This document shows positions 38,041 to 49,370 of a DNA stretch of 64,000 bases, in pieces. Each line of letters starts with the position of its first letter. Within the stretch, counting starts at the first letter, position 1. The translations under genes and the position numbers were made by a program. Below the pieces are notes generated by a model. It searched no databases, was not told where the DNA came from, and saw nothing but the letters and a program-made list of their open reading frames with translations. The DNA comes from Arthrobacter wenxiniae. GTDB taxonomy: Bacteria > Actinomycetota > Actinomycetes > Actinomycetales > Micrococcaceae. The DNA is taken from assembly GCF_013376105.1 (NCBI RefSeq), contig NZ_JAAMFM010000004.1:62001-126000 (forward strand). The letters are read 5' to 3'.

Positions 38041-39785
38041 TGCAAGGCCTCCAGTGCCGCCAGGACTTCCGCGCCACGGGCACGCACGGCCGCATCATCG
38101 GAGGGACCGCATTCTTCGCGGGCCCGCAGCACCGGACCGAAGTCGGCGCTCTCGATGGTGCTGGCGGCCACGCCACGTTCCACGAGCCGTTGGCAGGCGT
38201 CGACAACGTCGAACACCAGGTCCAGCAGGGCCGCGCCCTTTTCGGCGGAAGAGTACCCGTCGTGGGGGCTCAGGGCATTCTGCATCAACACGCCGTCCCG
38301 GAGAAGCCGGCCGCCCAGCAACAGGACTTGTTCAGGCCCGGGCAGTGAGGGCAGCCCGATGATTTCCGCCAGTTCCGCCAGCCGGTCTGATTCGGTCAGC
38401 AGCGCCAGGGCGCGGGCCCGGCGGGTGGCCCAGCCCGGCTGCCCGTTTGCTGCCTGCCAGGCGCCCAGTTCGACGGCGTCCCTGGCGAAGGAGCCCGTCC
38501 AACTGACCGCAGGATAGTGGCGGGAGTAGGCCAGGTCCCGATCCAGCATCCATAGCGCCCGGACGAAGCGCTGGGAGTCCGTGGTGACGGGTTCACTCAT
38601 GTCGCCGCCAGGCGGCGAGACAGCCCCGATGATGGTGATCGAGGCGGTGGTCCCGCCCAGAGTCGTCACCCGGCCAGCCCTCTCATAGAAGGCAGCCAGC
38701 GCGGAGGCGAGATTGGCAGGATATCCTTCCTCGGCGGGAAGGTCGCCATTGCGGTTGGCAAATTCGCGCAGGGCCTCGGCCCATCGTGAGGTCGAGTCGG
38801 CGATGACCACCACGTCGTAACCCATGTCGCGGTAGTACTCCGCCACTGCGATACCGCTGAAGATGCTGGCCTCCCGTGCCATCATGGGCATGTTGGAGGT
38901 GTTGGCGATGATGACGGTCCGTTCGAGGAGCTTGCGCCCTGTTCGTGAATCCTCGAGCTGCGAGAATCCGTCCAGGACGTCCGCCATTTCATTGCCACGT
39001 TCCCCGCACCCTATGTAGACAATGACGTCGGCATCGCTCCATTTGGCGATCTGCTGCAGCATCATGGTCTTGCCCGTGCCAAAACCGCCCGGGACGGTGG
39101 CGGCAGAACCGCGCGCCAGCGGGAAGAGCAGGTCGAGGACCCGCTGTCCGGTGTGCAGGGGTACGGCGTCGGTGAGCCGCTTCCGGAAAGGCCGCGGCCT
39201 GCGGATGGGGGTGGGTTCGGTCAGTGCCACCCGGCGGCCGGCAACGACGGCCACCGAATCGGAGCCGCGAAGCGCGCCTTCCGGTGCCAGCCAGCTGAGC
39301 TCCCCAGCAACGCCGGCAGGCACTAGGACGCGGTGAATCACCGCCCCTGATTCCGGCACGCTCCCCAGCACATCGCCGGACGTCACCTGTGTCCCGACTG
39401 CGGCCGTGGGCACGAAAGTCCAGTAACGGGCCAGGGCCGGGGTACCGGCGGCGGCTTCCGAATGCCCGGTGCCCAGCCACATCGGCGCCGAGGACAAGGG
39501 CCGCATCAGGCCGTCGAACACCTGGCCAAGCATGCCAGGTCCCATGAAGCCGGACAGTTCGCCGCCGGAGGCGGAGGCGATGTCGCCGGCTTTCAATCCG
39601 CCCGTGTATTCGTAGGCCTGCAGCGTCGCCCTGGTACCGGCGATGGCCACCGTTTCGGCCGCGATGCGGCTCGGGCCCAGTGCCATCAACTCCAGCATGG
39701 ACAGCCCCTCCGCCCCCTCGATCTCCACGAGGGGGCCGTTGACCCGGACGACCCGCCCCTGCCCGGCGCCCGCTACCCGGTCCAT
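38037..39785 (-). CDS. ntpA: V/A-type ATPase catalytic subunit A
   Basis: A 582-residue catalytic subunit, the usual length. The Walker A loop GGFGTGKT is at 233-240, the catalytic-site GERGNEM at 261-267 and Walker B is in DVVVIADSTSRWAEALRE. The V/A-specific insertion (about residues 110-190) is present and separates it from F-type beta subunits. The ATG at 39785 (MDRVAGAGQG) overlaps subunit E by 13 bases. It hydrolyses or makes ATP coupled to ion transport through the I/K membrane sector. Confidence 0.96.
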   Translation of the reverse strand: MDRVAGAGQGRVVRVNGPLVEIEGAEGLSMLELMALGPSRIAAETVAIAGTRATLQAYEYTGGLKAGDIASASGGELSGFMGPGMLGQVFDGLMRPLSSAPMWLGTGHSEAAAGTPALARYWTFVPTAAVGTQVTSGDVLGSVPESGAVIHRVLVPAGVAGELSWLAPEGALRGSDSVAVVAGRRVALTEPTPIRRPRPFRKRLTDAVPLHTGQRVLDLLFPLARGSAATVPGGFGTGKTMMLQQIAKWSDADVIVYIGCGERGNEMADVLDGFSQLEDSRTGRKLLERTVIIANTSNMPMMAREASIFSGIAVAEYYRDMGYDVVVIADSTSRWAEALREFANRNGDLPAEEGYPANLASALAAFYERAGRVTTLGGTTASITIIGAVSPPGGDMSEPVTTDSQRFVRALWMLDRDLAYSRHYPAVSWTGSFARDAVELGAWQAANGQPGWATRRARALALLTESDRLAELAEIIGLPSLPGPEQVLLLGGRLLRDGVLMQNALSPHDGYSSAEKGAALLDLVFDVVDACQRLVERGVAASTIESADFGPVLRAREECGPSDDAAVRARGAEVLAALEALQ

Positions 39786-40290
39786 GGTTCGCCCGCCTCG
39801 GCCAGTGCATCCAAGGCCAGCCCGGCCAGGACGGGAAGGGAAAGATCCAGGCGGCGCGAGCCGGCCTCCGCGATGACGCCGCCGCCAGGACTGACGGTGA
39901 TGCCGGCACCGGGCCCGAGCAGGTGCCGGCAGTGTTCCGTCAGCCGCGCCAAAAGCGCCGGGTACCGGCCGTCCGCTTGAAGTTCGGACGCGCGCGTCGC
40001 GAGCTGGCGGCGGAGTTCGGCCAGCACGGCACTGCGCCGCGCCAGGACCAGCTCGTGGGCCTCCCTGCGGCACCGGGAGAAGCGCAACGCGGCCTCTGAC
40101 CGGGCCGCCGCGCCGCCCTCACGTGCTGCGGCGGCGGTGATCCGCTCCGCTTCTGCCCGTGCCGCTGCCAGCAGTGTCTTCGCCTGCTGGCGGCCGTCGC
40201 CGCCGATTTCGGCGGCCTGCTTCTCCGCCGCGGCCCGCAGGGCTTGGCGCACCGGCGCGAGGGCCGCGGCGGATTCCGCCGGCAGGCTGC

Positions 40291-40294
<4 letters not shown>
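39773..40294 (-). CDS. ntpE: V/A-type ATPase subunit E (peripheral stalk)
   Basis: A 173-residue protein with a long Ala/Glu/Arg-rich helix (about residues 12-110) and a small C-terminal domain that reads GAGITVSPGGGVIAEAGSRR, as in E subunits. It forms the outer stalk with the G/H subunit. It overlaps the F gene by four bases and subunit A by 13 bases. Confidence 0.82.
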
Positions 40295-42308
<2,014 letters not shown>

Positions 42309-42322
<14 letters not shown>

Positions 42323-43250
42323 CAAGCACCTCGCTCGATCCCGCACCTGCGGCGGCGGCGGCCAGGGCCGCCCGCACACGCCAGGCATCAACCGACAGCA
42401 CGGCCATCGCACCCAGCACCACATCGGGCCCGGGCAGGGAAGCGCGAAGGAACACGAACCCATCCCTTTCCATCTGGGCGTGCGCCCGGGCTTCCGCGCG
42501 CCACAGCTCCCGGGGCGAGGCGATGTCCCGGACCACCTTTTGCAGCGACGGCGGCAGGGCTGCGCGGAAGTCGCCGATGCTTCCGGAGGACTCCCAGGCC
42601 CGGCCAAGGACCGGGCGCAACAGGCGGGGCAGCGGCGCCGGGGGGATCGTGCCATCCACGCTCAGGCTCCGGGCCGCCGTGAGAACGCACACGGCACCGC
42701 ACCACGTCCCCGCCGCGGGGGCCACGGCGGCCAGCCGCCGCGCCCAGGCCACCTGCAGCCCGGCCCTGAGCGTGCCCGGACCGGCCGGGCCGGCATCGCC
42801 GACATCGCGCCAAGGCGAGGTGCGCAGCATCGTGGTCAGTTCGTCCCGGGTGCCTGCCGAGCCCAGGCGGTGCCAGGCCGTTGCCAGCGCACCGAGACGG
42901 TAGGGCTCCGGGGCTTCTGCACCGCCGTCAAGCTGGTGGGCCAGGGCCACGATGTTTTCGATCTCGAACGTGCCTGCAAAGGCACGTGCGAGGGCGGTGC
43001 CCGACGCCGGCAGCCAGCCGGCCAAAACCCGCAACTGCCACAGGAGTGTCTCGTGGATGGCGCGCTCGGCGGCGGCGAGCCCCGACACTGCGCGGAGACG
43101 CTCCGCGTAGCAGGACCTCGACTCCTGCAGGGAGGACAGTGCTGCACCCAAGGTGCCTTCGGCGGCGAGGGCCAAGCTGGTGCCCGCCCCCACCCGGCGC
43201 CGCGCCATGGACCGGGCCCGTACGGATGCCGCCACCCAGTCCGACTTCAT
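42309..43250 (-). CDS. ntpC: V/A-type ATPase subunit C (V-type d/AC39-like)
   Basis: A 313-residue helical protein that begins DWVAASVRARSMARRRVG, as AC39/subunit C proteins do. Arg/Ala-rich helices and a Trp-rich middle (PWRDVGDA) follow. It links the central stalk to the c-ring. It starts within the stop codon of the upstream stalk gene (ATGA overlap). Family assignment rests on that N-terminus and operon position. Confidence 0.78.
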
Positions 43251-43681
43251 TGCCGTCCGTCCGGCCATGAGGTGAGCAGGGTGTCGATGGCCGTGCCGAC
43301 GATGGCGGGAACGCGGGCCAGGCCGGACTCCTCCAGGGCGTCCGCGTCGCGGCGTGCCTGCTCCATCATCAGCGCAACCCTCTCGCCGGCTTCCCGCTCA
43401 ACCCGGGCGGCTGCCTCGGCGCGTACGGCACCGGCGCCGAGCCGGGCCTGGGACACAATCGCCGCTGCCTGCCTTTGGGCCGCGGCCACCTCCTGTGCGG
43501 CTTGGCGGCGTGCATCCTCAACGACGTTCTCACACGCCTTGACGTCTGTGGACAAGGCTGCGAACACCGGCGCCAATTCCAGGGCGGGGCCCTGTTCATC
43601 GGTGGCCGGCACGCCAGACGGACCTGCCGGACCGGGCGCCCCCACAGGTCTGAAGCGGTCCAAGGCCCTCAATCGCGCCAT
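43247..43681 (-). CDS. ntpF: V/A-type ATPase stalk subunit G/H
   Basis: A 144-residue protein with a Pro/Gly-rich start and a long coiled-coil helix (about residues 45-125) rich in Ala, Arg, Glu and Gln. A helix of this kind as first gene of a V/A-ATPase operon is the peripheral stalk G/H subunit. The operon order is G/H-C-I-K-F-E-A-B-D. A DosR-like palindrome lies 17 bp upstream of the ATG at 43681, and usp is 147 bp upstream on the same strand. Confidence 0.82.
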   Translation of the reverse strand: MARLRALDRFRPVGAPGPAGPSGVPATDEQGPALELAPVFAALSTDVKACENVVEDARRQAAQEVAAAQRQAAAIVSQARLGAGAVRAEAAARVEREAGERVALMMEQARRDADALEESGLARVPAIVGTAIDTLLTSWPDGRQ

Positions 43682-43697
43682 GACACCTCCAGTGAAA

Positions 43698-43711
43698 AGT
43701 CCTTCGGACCC
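43698..43711 (-). promoter_or_regulatory. Weak DosR-type box before V-type ATPase operon
   Basis: AGTCCTTCGGACCC is a near-perfect palindrome that matches the core with two mismatches. It ends 17 bp before the first operon start codon. Its closeness to the start would suit an internal site only if the promoter is very near. It is therefore a weak candidate. Confidence 0.35.
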
Positions 43712-43828
43712 CAGTCCAGGCCTCCGGCCTGCTCAAAACACTCCTCCCGTGCGGCCGAAACGGGTGGAGGGAGGGCTGTCCAGTGCCTGGCCGCGCGGCC
43801 CGGGCCAACAGGCTGTCTGGAGCCACCG

Positions 43829-44332
43829 TCACGGGTGGGCTGCACCGTCGTTCGCCTTTCCCGCAGGGGAAGCAACATCCCGGGACCTTTCATCACGTTC
43901 GCCGGCATTGACCACCATTACTGGACAGTGTGCATGGGCAACGCAAGCACGGCTGACCGATCCCATGAGGAGCCCGGCAAAGCCGCCAAAACCCCGGCGA
44001 CCGACAACGAGCAGGTCCGAGCCCTTGCTGAGCTCAATGAGCTCCTGCCGTGGTTGCCCCTGGAGCAGTCGTGTTGAAACGTTGTCCGGGGCCGGCGACC
44101 CCAAGGCCACGGCAACCTCCTCCTGCAGGCGCTGCCAGGCAGCCTCCTTGATACCTTCGGCGATCGACTCGACGGGCGGCGCCGCAGTGGCCGGAATGTT
44201 CCAGCAGGAAACCACATCCAGCCTTGCGCCGGTGGCCTGCGCAATGTGTTGTGCTTCCCGAAGCGCCATGACGGAACTGGCAGACCCGTCGACGCCGACA
44301 ACCACACGTCCCGTAACCGCTTCAGTGTTCAT
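43829..44332 (-). CDS. Universal stress protein upstream of V-type ATPase operon
   Basis: A 167-residue UspA protein: VVVGVDGSASSV at the N-terminus, ATP-binding loop GRRGFGGFAGLLMGS near residues 121-135, then RACVAHAHCPVMVV and a polar tail. It is nearly identical in its motif region to the Usp at 22648. It precedes the ATPase operon by 147 bp on the same strand, and the DosR-type box at 44411 is about 80 bp upstream. It may be the first gene of that transcript. Confidence 0.93.
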   Translation of the reverse strand: MNTEAVTGRVVVGVDGSASSVMALREAQHIAQATGARLDVVSCWNIPATAAPPVESIAEGIKEAAWQRLQEEVAVALGSPAPDNVSTRLLQGQPRQELIELSKGSDLLVVGRRGFGGFAGLLMGSVSRACVAHAHCPVMVVNAGERDERSRDVASPAGKANDGAAHP

Positions 44333-44410
44333 CGTCCATCCCTCGTTGCCCCGCCGTCATGTTCCAGACCCTCCATGATCAATGCTCATGCGCCCGGCTG
44401 GCCCCGTCTA

Positions 44411-44424
44411 GGGTCCAACGGCAC
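44411..44424 (-). promoter_or_regulatory. DosR-type box before usp/V-type ATPase
   Basis: GGGTCCAACGGCAC, preceded by TCTA (CTAGGG begins at 44408), matches the core with one mismatch. Its position is about 80 bp upstream of the usp start at 44332. Confidence 0.55.
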
Positions 44425-45125
44425 CAATGCACCTCCGCCGGGCGCCCCACGCGGGACCGGGAACGGGAGGTGCCGGCGCTCATGGGCCCACGCTTGGTCG
44501 GACGACTAGATTCGTTCGGCCCAGTTACCCACCGCCGATCCCCTGCAAGGTTGAGCCGATAGGGCCGGGCCGGATGTGGCCGGGGCCCGGAGCAGCGGCG
44601 TGCCGGAGAGCCTCCCGCGGGAATGTATATGGGGTTCTGGACCGGCCCCTCACCGCCATTGTGGCTGCTGCGGCCCTTGTCGCGGCACCCACCACGCCGG
44701 CCGTTCAGGCCCCTACTGTTTGACTGGCCGCATCCATTACCCGTATTCGGGTGCGGCCAGCTACGTCCCCCGCGACTGCCTGTCGATGTACCCGGCCCTG
44801 CCGGCCCCCGTGGCCTTCGTCCTCCTCGCCGCCTGCATCCACGCCTCGACACCAGTGCGGCGGCTCCGCACCGCCCACTCCGCGCTGTGCCTGTCCGACG
44901 TCGCTGCCGGCATCCTGGGGGGCGCGTTGAACCTCCTGCTGTTGGTGGCCCTCGCGGCCGTTTACCGAAACACCTTGGACGTGCGATTTGAAGTGTTGTC
45001 ACTTGTGTTGAGCTGCCAGGTTCCGCTCCCCGTCGGTGTCTTGAGCTGTAGGTCCTTCCCCCCTGGAGGCGCCCGGAAAGTCGTCAGGATGATCCGGGGA
45101 CTGCGAATGCTCTCGGGGGCGTGTC
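44425..45125. other. 700 bp stretch with only a doubtful small membrane ORF
   Basis: The only notable content is an open frame from an ATG at 44786 to 45169 on the plus strand. It would encode about 127 residues with two hydrophobic segments (APVAFVLLAACIHA and GALNLLLLVALAAV) and a Cys/Arg-rich tail that looks non-coding. There is no good ribosome site and no family that I recognise. It may be a decayed membrane gene. The segment adjoins another pseudogene at 45126. Confidence 0.35.
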
Positions 45126-45553
45126 ATGAAGCCGCTTCAAGGGCACGCACTGATCGACGCCCCCCTTGAGTCAGTGTTCGGCTTCGTCGCCGATGAACGT
45201 AACGAACCACGCATGGCCTCCGCGGAAAAGATCACCCCTGGTCGGCGGGGGTGGGGTCACGCGTCATGGCCAGAATGAGGGATGCACGGCATTCCACCGT
45301 GCACGTCGAATATACGGAATTCTCACGGCCGCACGCCATAACCTCGGTGTGCCGGATGGCCGGGATGGACATCGAGGGCACCCTCGACATCACGGCCGAA
45401 GGAGGCCTGACCCGCCTCAGTTGGACTTGGAAGCTTGACACACATGGACCCCTGCGACTGATAAACCCCGTCGCCAGGGCCATCGGCGACCGCCAGGAAC
45501 ACAGCAGCTGGGCACGGTTGAAGGACCACCTTGAGCGGCCTGACACCCGGTGA
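45126..45553 (+). pseudogene. Frameshifted SRPBCC-family (polyketide cyclase-like) protein
   Basis: From the ATG at 45126 the frame reads a typical SRPBCC start (IDAPLESVFGFVADERNEP) up to about EKITPG at 45240, then runs to a stop. The rest continues in another frame from about 45245: GSRVMARMRDARHSTVHVEY, then DIEGTLDITAEGGLTRLSW and a C-terminal helix ending about 45553. A single frameshift near 45236-45245 in a GC-rich run explains the break. A sequencing error there is an alternative, since both halves look well conserved. Confidence 0.75.
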
Positions 45554-45655
45554 CCCTTGGCGGTCCGCCCGCCTGAAAGTCCTTCGTGACCTTCGCCTCT
45601 ACTGGGGTGCCGCCGGGCCGTGAAGAGTGGCAGGCAACGGATGGGGAGTGGGGAT

Positions 45656-47179
45656 ATGGGTGATGTGGCAGTGGCCAATGTGGGGACGCCGGGCCCGGGC
45701 GGTACCGGCCGTGGGGTGGCTGGCGGCGTTGTCGCCCTTGTTGTGGGCGTGGTCCTAGCCCTGCTCGGCGTCGGCGGGGTGGTCGGCGCGACAGCAGCGT
45801 CGGTGGTCATGTCCCAGCAGGGCCCCGATGGCTACCTCAGTTCCCCGGTGCGCGAATTCTCGACGACATCCCATGCGCTCACCTCGCCCCCTGCGCGAAT
45901 CGAAAGCGGAGGGCTCCCCTTTGACCTGGGCCGCATTCGGCTCAGTGCCGCCTCCACGGCTCCCGGCGGCCAGGTCTTCATCGGAATCGGGCCCAAGACG
46001 GCGGTGGAGAACTACCTCAGCGGCGTGCACACAACGGAGATCACCGGTGTCGCAACATCACCTTTTCGGGTCCACTACCGCGACGTGCCCGGGGATTCGG
46101 TTCCCACGGCGCCAGCCGGACAGCACTTCTGGACTGTGTCCGCGGCCGGGCCGGGGACACAGCAGCTCACCATGGACCTCAGCGGCGGTGACTGGGTCCT
46201 GGTCATCATGAACGCCGACGCCGGTGCCGGGGTCACGGTGAACCTGCAGGGTGCCGTCCACTCGGAACTGCTGGGGTCCATGACACCGGCCCTGTGGATC
46301 GGCGGAATCCTGCTGCTGCTCATGGGGACCGCATTGATTGTCTTGGGCGCCATCATCCTCGGGAGGGGGGCTCCGCATCCCCTGTCGGGCGAACGCGACG
46401 CGGCGGCCCTTACCCCCGCGGGAGTAGGACCCTACCCGGCACGGCTGACCGGCCGCCTGGACCCGCAGCTGTCCCGCGGCTTGTGGCTGGTCAAGTGGCT
46501 GCTCGCCGTACCCCACCTGATCATCCTCTTCTTCCTCTGGTGCGCGGCCTTCATCACCACTGTCATTGCCGGATTCGCCATATTGTTCACCGGTCGCTAT
46601 CCGCGTCCGCTGTTCAATTTCGCCGTCGGTGTCCTCCGGTGGACGTGGCGTGTCACCTTCTACGCATACTCGGCATTGGCAACGGACAGGTACCCGCCGT
46701 TCACCCTCGCCTCCACCGACTACCCGGCCGACTTCGAGGTCGCCTACCCGCGGCACCTCTCCCACGGGCTGGTCCTGGTCAAATGGTGGCTGCTGGCCAT
46801 ACCCCACTTGCTCATTGTTGGTGCCTTCACCAGCGCCGTGTGGACCACGGCCGGCTATCCCGGCCGTTGGCCCTGGGAGCAGGACAGCGCCGGGGGTCTG
46901 TCCCTGCTGGGCATCCTCGTCCTCACCGCCGCAGTCATCCTGCTCTTCACCGGCCGGTACCAGCGCCATCTTTTCAGCTTCATCATGGGCATCAACCGGT
47001 GGATCTACCGCGTTGCGGTCTACGTTCTTCTCCTGCGCGACGAATACCCGCCCTTCCGCCTGGATCAGGGATCGGATGAACCAGCCATGACCGGCGCGCC
47101 CGGCGCCACGTCGGCTTCCCCGTCATCCGGCGCGCCCGACGGCCCGCCAACCGCGAACCCCGGCCTGCCACCCCAATAG
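45656..47179 (+). CDS. DUF4389-containing membrane protein
   Basis: A 507-residue membrane protein: an N-terminal hydrophobic helix (about residues 20-50), an extracytoplasmic beta-rich part (about 60-210), a second helix (about 215-240) and two copies of a DUF4389 unit. Each unit has a YP or RLSHGLxLVKWxLAIPHLxI start, then FTGRYPRPLFNFxVGVLRW or FTGRYQRHLFSFIMGINRW and DRYPPF or DEYPPF. The C-terminal 35 residues are Pro/Ser-rich. The function is unknown. GGGAG is six bases before the ATG at 45656. Confidence 0.85.
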   Translation: MGDVAVANVGTPGPGGTGRGVAGGVVALVVGVVLALLGVGGVVGATAASVVMSQQGPDGYLSSPVREFSTTSHALTSPPARIESGGLPFDLGRIRLSAASTAPGGQVFIGIGPKTAVENYLSGVHTTEITGVATSPFRVHYRDVPGDSVPTAPAGQHFWTVSAAGPGTQQLTMDLSGGDWVLVIMNADAGAGVTVNLQGAVHSELLGSMTPALWIGGILLLLMGTALIVLGAIILGRGAPHPLSGERDAAALTPAGVGPYPARLTGRLDPQLSRGLWLVKWLLAVPHLIILFFLWCAAFITTVIAGFAILFTGRYPRPLFNFAVGVLRWTWRVTFYAYSALATDRYPPFTLASTDYPADFEVAYPRHLSHGLVLVKWWLLAIPHLLIVGAFTSAVWTTAGYPGRWPWEQDSAGGLSLLGILVLTAAVILLFTGRYQRHLFSFIMGINRWIYRVAVYVLLLRDEYPPFRLDQGSDEPAMTGAPGATSASPSSGAPDGPPTANPGLPPQ

Positions 47180-47359
47180 CCGGCAGCCGCAGGGCGCATC
47201 CCACTGCCGCAAGGAGACGGCGCACGAAAGGCGGCAGGAAGGCAGTCGCGGCGTTCCAGGGCAGATGCCACGGCTGTGGACGGAACCCGGGCCGGAAGGC
47301 CCTCGTCGGGGCGTGCCCGCGCGCTGCAGACGTGCCCAGGCGCCTGGCCCGGGCGTTCC

Positions 47360-47997
47360 TCAGGCGTTGCTCACCAAGGGGGGCCTGACGCACCAGGGAG
47401 GCGCCCTGGAGCTGCCGGAGCATGAAGTCAGCTGCATTCGCCCGCGCAAGGCGGCCGCCAACGAGCCCGTTACCCAGGTACCCGGCCACGACCCGGCCGG
47501 TCTTGGGCCCATCATTGAGCAGGGGCGGGCGAACAATGGGCCACTCACGGTCGGTTTCGCGGATGGCCTCCGCGGTGGCAGTTACGTCTTCATAGGCTGC
47601 GCGCGGGAACACCCGGGCAAAGGCAATGGCCAGCCTGGACCGCAGGGTCGGCACGTCCTTTGGGTCCGCGGCGGCACGCCGTTGCGATGGCAACGATCCG
47701 CCCGACGCCGAACTTCCGCATGGCCGCCAGGATGTTTTGGGTCCCGTGGGCAATTGGCCGGCCTTTGACAGGCAGCCCCTGACCCGGCAGGCTGACAACC
47801 CCGTCCGCGCCGGCAACAACTTTTTCGATCGCGTCCACATCCGACAGTTCACCGGTGACCACAGCCAGGCGTTCATCAGTCATTCCGAGCTTCGCGGGGT
47901 TTCTGGCGAGGACCCTGACGGTCTCGCCCGCTTGAAGCGCCTGCGCCACAGGCAACCTGCCGGTTTTTCCTGTCGCCCGGAAGACGGCCATTTTCAC
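47360..47997 (-). pseudogene. Frameshifted NAD(P)-binding (NmrA/SDR-like) protein
   Basis: The 5' part (47997 to about 47660) encodes an atypical SDR start in which the usual GATGxTG motif reads FRATGKTG. It then has VRVLARNPAKL, VVTGELSDVDAIEKVVAGADGVVS and NILAAMRKFGVGRIVAIAT. The protein then changes frame: YEDVTATAEAIRETDREWPIVRPP and AADFMLRQL continue in a second frame, and the last residues (PPLVSNA) lie in a third. At least two frameshifts make it a pseudogene. Confidence 0.78.
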
Positions 47998-48140
47998 CCT
48001 GACACCTCATCTCGATGGAATTGCAGACGCCCGGCAGGGGACACCGCGTTCCAGGGGCGGGCAGTGCACCGGCCGCCCTTTCGCCCGGCACCCCTGGGTC
48101 CGGGCCGCCGCTCCCCGGCTGGCACGTCGGGCCGGTCCCT

Positions 48141-48674
48141 TTAGGTGGCCGTCCGGACCATTGCGGCAAGGCTCTCGCCCCAGGCCCGGGCACGCGTCTC
48201 TTCACCTGGGAGCAAGTGTGTGTCCTTGCTGCCAACCAGGAAGCTTTCCGGTGGCGCCAGCATGGTGAACCCCGCGCTCCGCAGGTGCCTGTCGATGCCC
48301 CGGGACGCGCGGCCGGTCAGCAGGGCAGCCGCGTCAATCCTGGTATCAAAGGCCGCAGCCCGGCCCGGAATGCCGGCGAGCGCGTTGATCCATTCACGCA
48401 CGCCTTCGCTCGCGGCGTCGGGCTCCATGACCAAATGACCCGCGGACGAGTCCGCGGCTTCTGCCGCCGCATGCCGCGTGGACTCGCGACTCATGCCGTG
48501 CATGTGCGTCGGCCCGCCGACAACCACCAGGTCGTAGTCCCCTGGATCAACCGCTGCCGCGTCCAGGACCGGGAGGACCTGGACCTCCTCGCCATTGCCC
48601 AGGCCGCGGGCCACCGCTTCCGCAACGTGACGGGTGTTGCCGTACATGGACTCATAAACGACGATTGCACGCAT
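48141..48674 (-). CDS. Flavodoxin-domain protein, full length
   Basis: A 177-residue flavodoxin-like protein. The phosphate-binding loop of FMN is in VVYESMYGNTRHVAEAVARG. A second binding loop region reads DLVVVGGPTHMHGM, followed by a helix region and a C-terminal part with LLTGRASRGIDRHLRSAGF and LLPGEETRARAWG. It probably carries electrons or binds FMN in the cytoplasm. It is the last gene of the long minus-strand run that starts with the acyl-CoA synthetase, 8 bp after the preceding stop. A shortened paralogue is at 59643. Confidence 0.87.
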   Translation of the reverse strand: MRAIVVYESMYGNTRHVAEAVARGLGNGEEVQVLPVLDAAAVDPGDYDLVVVGGPTHMHGMSRESTRHAAAEAADSSAGHLVMEPDAASEGVREWINALAGIPGRAAAFDTRIDAAALLTGRASRGIDRHLRSAGFTMLAPPESFLVGSKDTHLLPGEETRARAWGESLAAMVRTAT

Positions 48675-48682
48675 TTGGGCTC

Positions 48683-49210
48683 CTACTCGGGTGTACTGCC
48701 GCGATAGTGGCCGGCACGGTGTGGTGACTGCCCCTGGTGGCGTCGCGGTGGGCTGCCCAGGGCCAATCGGGAGATGGTGACAAGCTGCACCACGATGCTG
48801 ATGCCGCATCCGGCACAGGCAAGGACGATCAGGATCCGCGCCACCAGAATCCAATTGAAGGACGAACTGCCAAAATCAAAGGGGAAGATGGTCCAGAGGC
48901 GTGCCAGGACCACGAGCCCGATGGCGGAGGTGATGATCTCCCCCAGGGCACGGACCCACGGGTTGTTAGCCGCGATGTTCACCAGGTTGACGATCACTGA
49001 AATGACCAGGGATGCATTGAAGATGCCCAGCACCCCGGACGTTGCCGGACTCAGAAACGGCACTGTCTGCCACCCGGGCCATATGTTGACGAGCCAGAAG
49101 ATGACGGCGGAGCCGAGGACGGCCGAGACGTACCGGCCCCGCCGCGCGCTTGCATCCATTCCGGCCCCGCCGCGCTGGTGCGACGCCGGATGATCCCTTT
49201 CTGCAGTCAT
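48683..49210 (-). CDS. Four-span membrane protein of unknown function
   Basis: A 175-residue membrane protein with four hydrophobic helices (about residues 28-47, 55-82, 88-108 and 118-145) and polar, basic ends. WLVNIWPGWQTVPFLSP and GIFNASLVISVIVNLVNI are distinctive. I do not recognise a named family. The ATG at 49210 is chosen, and 49222 is an alternative. It is located between the ABC permease and the flavodoxin gene in one orientation. Confidence 0.7.
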   Translation of the reverse strand: MTAERDHPASHQRGGAGMDASARRGRYVSAVLGSAVIFWLVNIWPGWQTVPFLSPATSGVLGIFNASLVISVIVNLVNIAANNPWVRALGEIITSAIGLVVLARLWTIFPFDFGSSSFNWILVARILIVLACAGCGISIVVQLVTISRLALGSPPRRHQGQSPHRAGHYRGSTPE

Positions 49211-49370
49211 GGCACCCATCATGCATGCTTTCCAGCGGTTCCCATAGAGGCGAAGGTCACGGCAAAGCGTGCTGCCGAACGCCGCCAGACCTCGTTGGGC
49301 GGTGCCGCGTGCCTGCAGGGGGAAGTCGCTGCCTCCGTGGCCATCGGCCATCCGCGGGCCGGCACCTGGC

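Noticed and set aside
46058-46969. 303-codon minus-strand frame rich in Glu, Asp and Gln
   Set aside because: It is antisense to the DUF4389 gene. The acidic composition reflects the hydrophobic codons of the opposite strand.
48129-48146. Possible DosR-type box GGTCCCTTTAGGTGGCC
   Set aside because: The arm spacing is wrong and it overlaps the flavodoxin stop codon, with no intact gene downstream.
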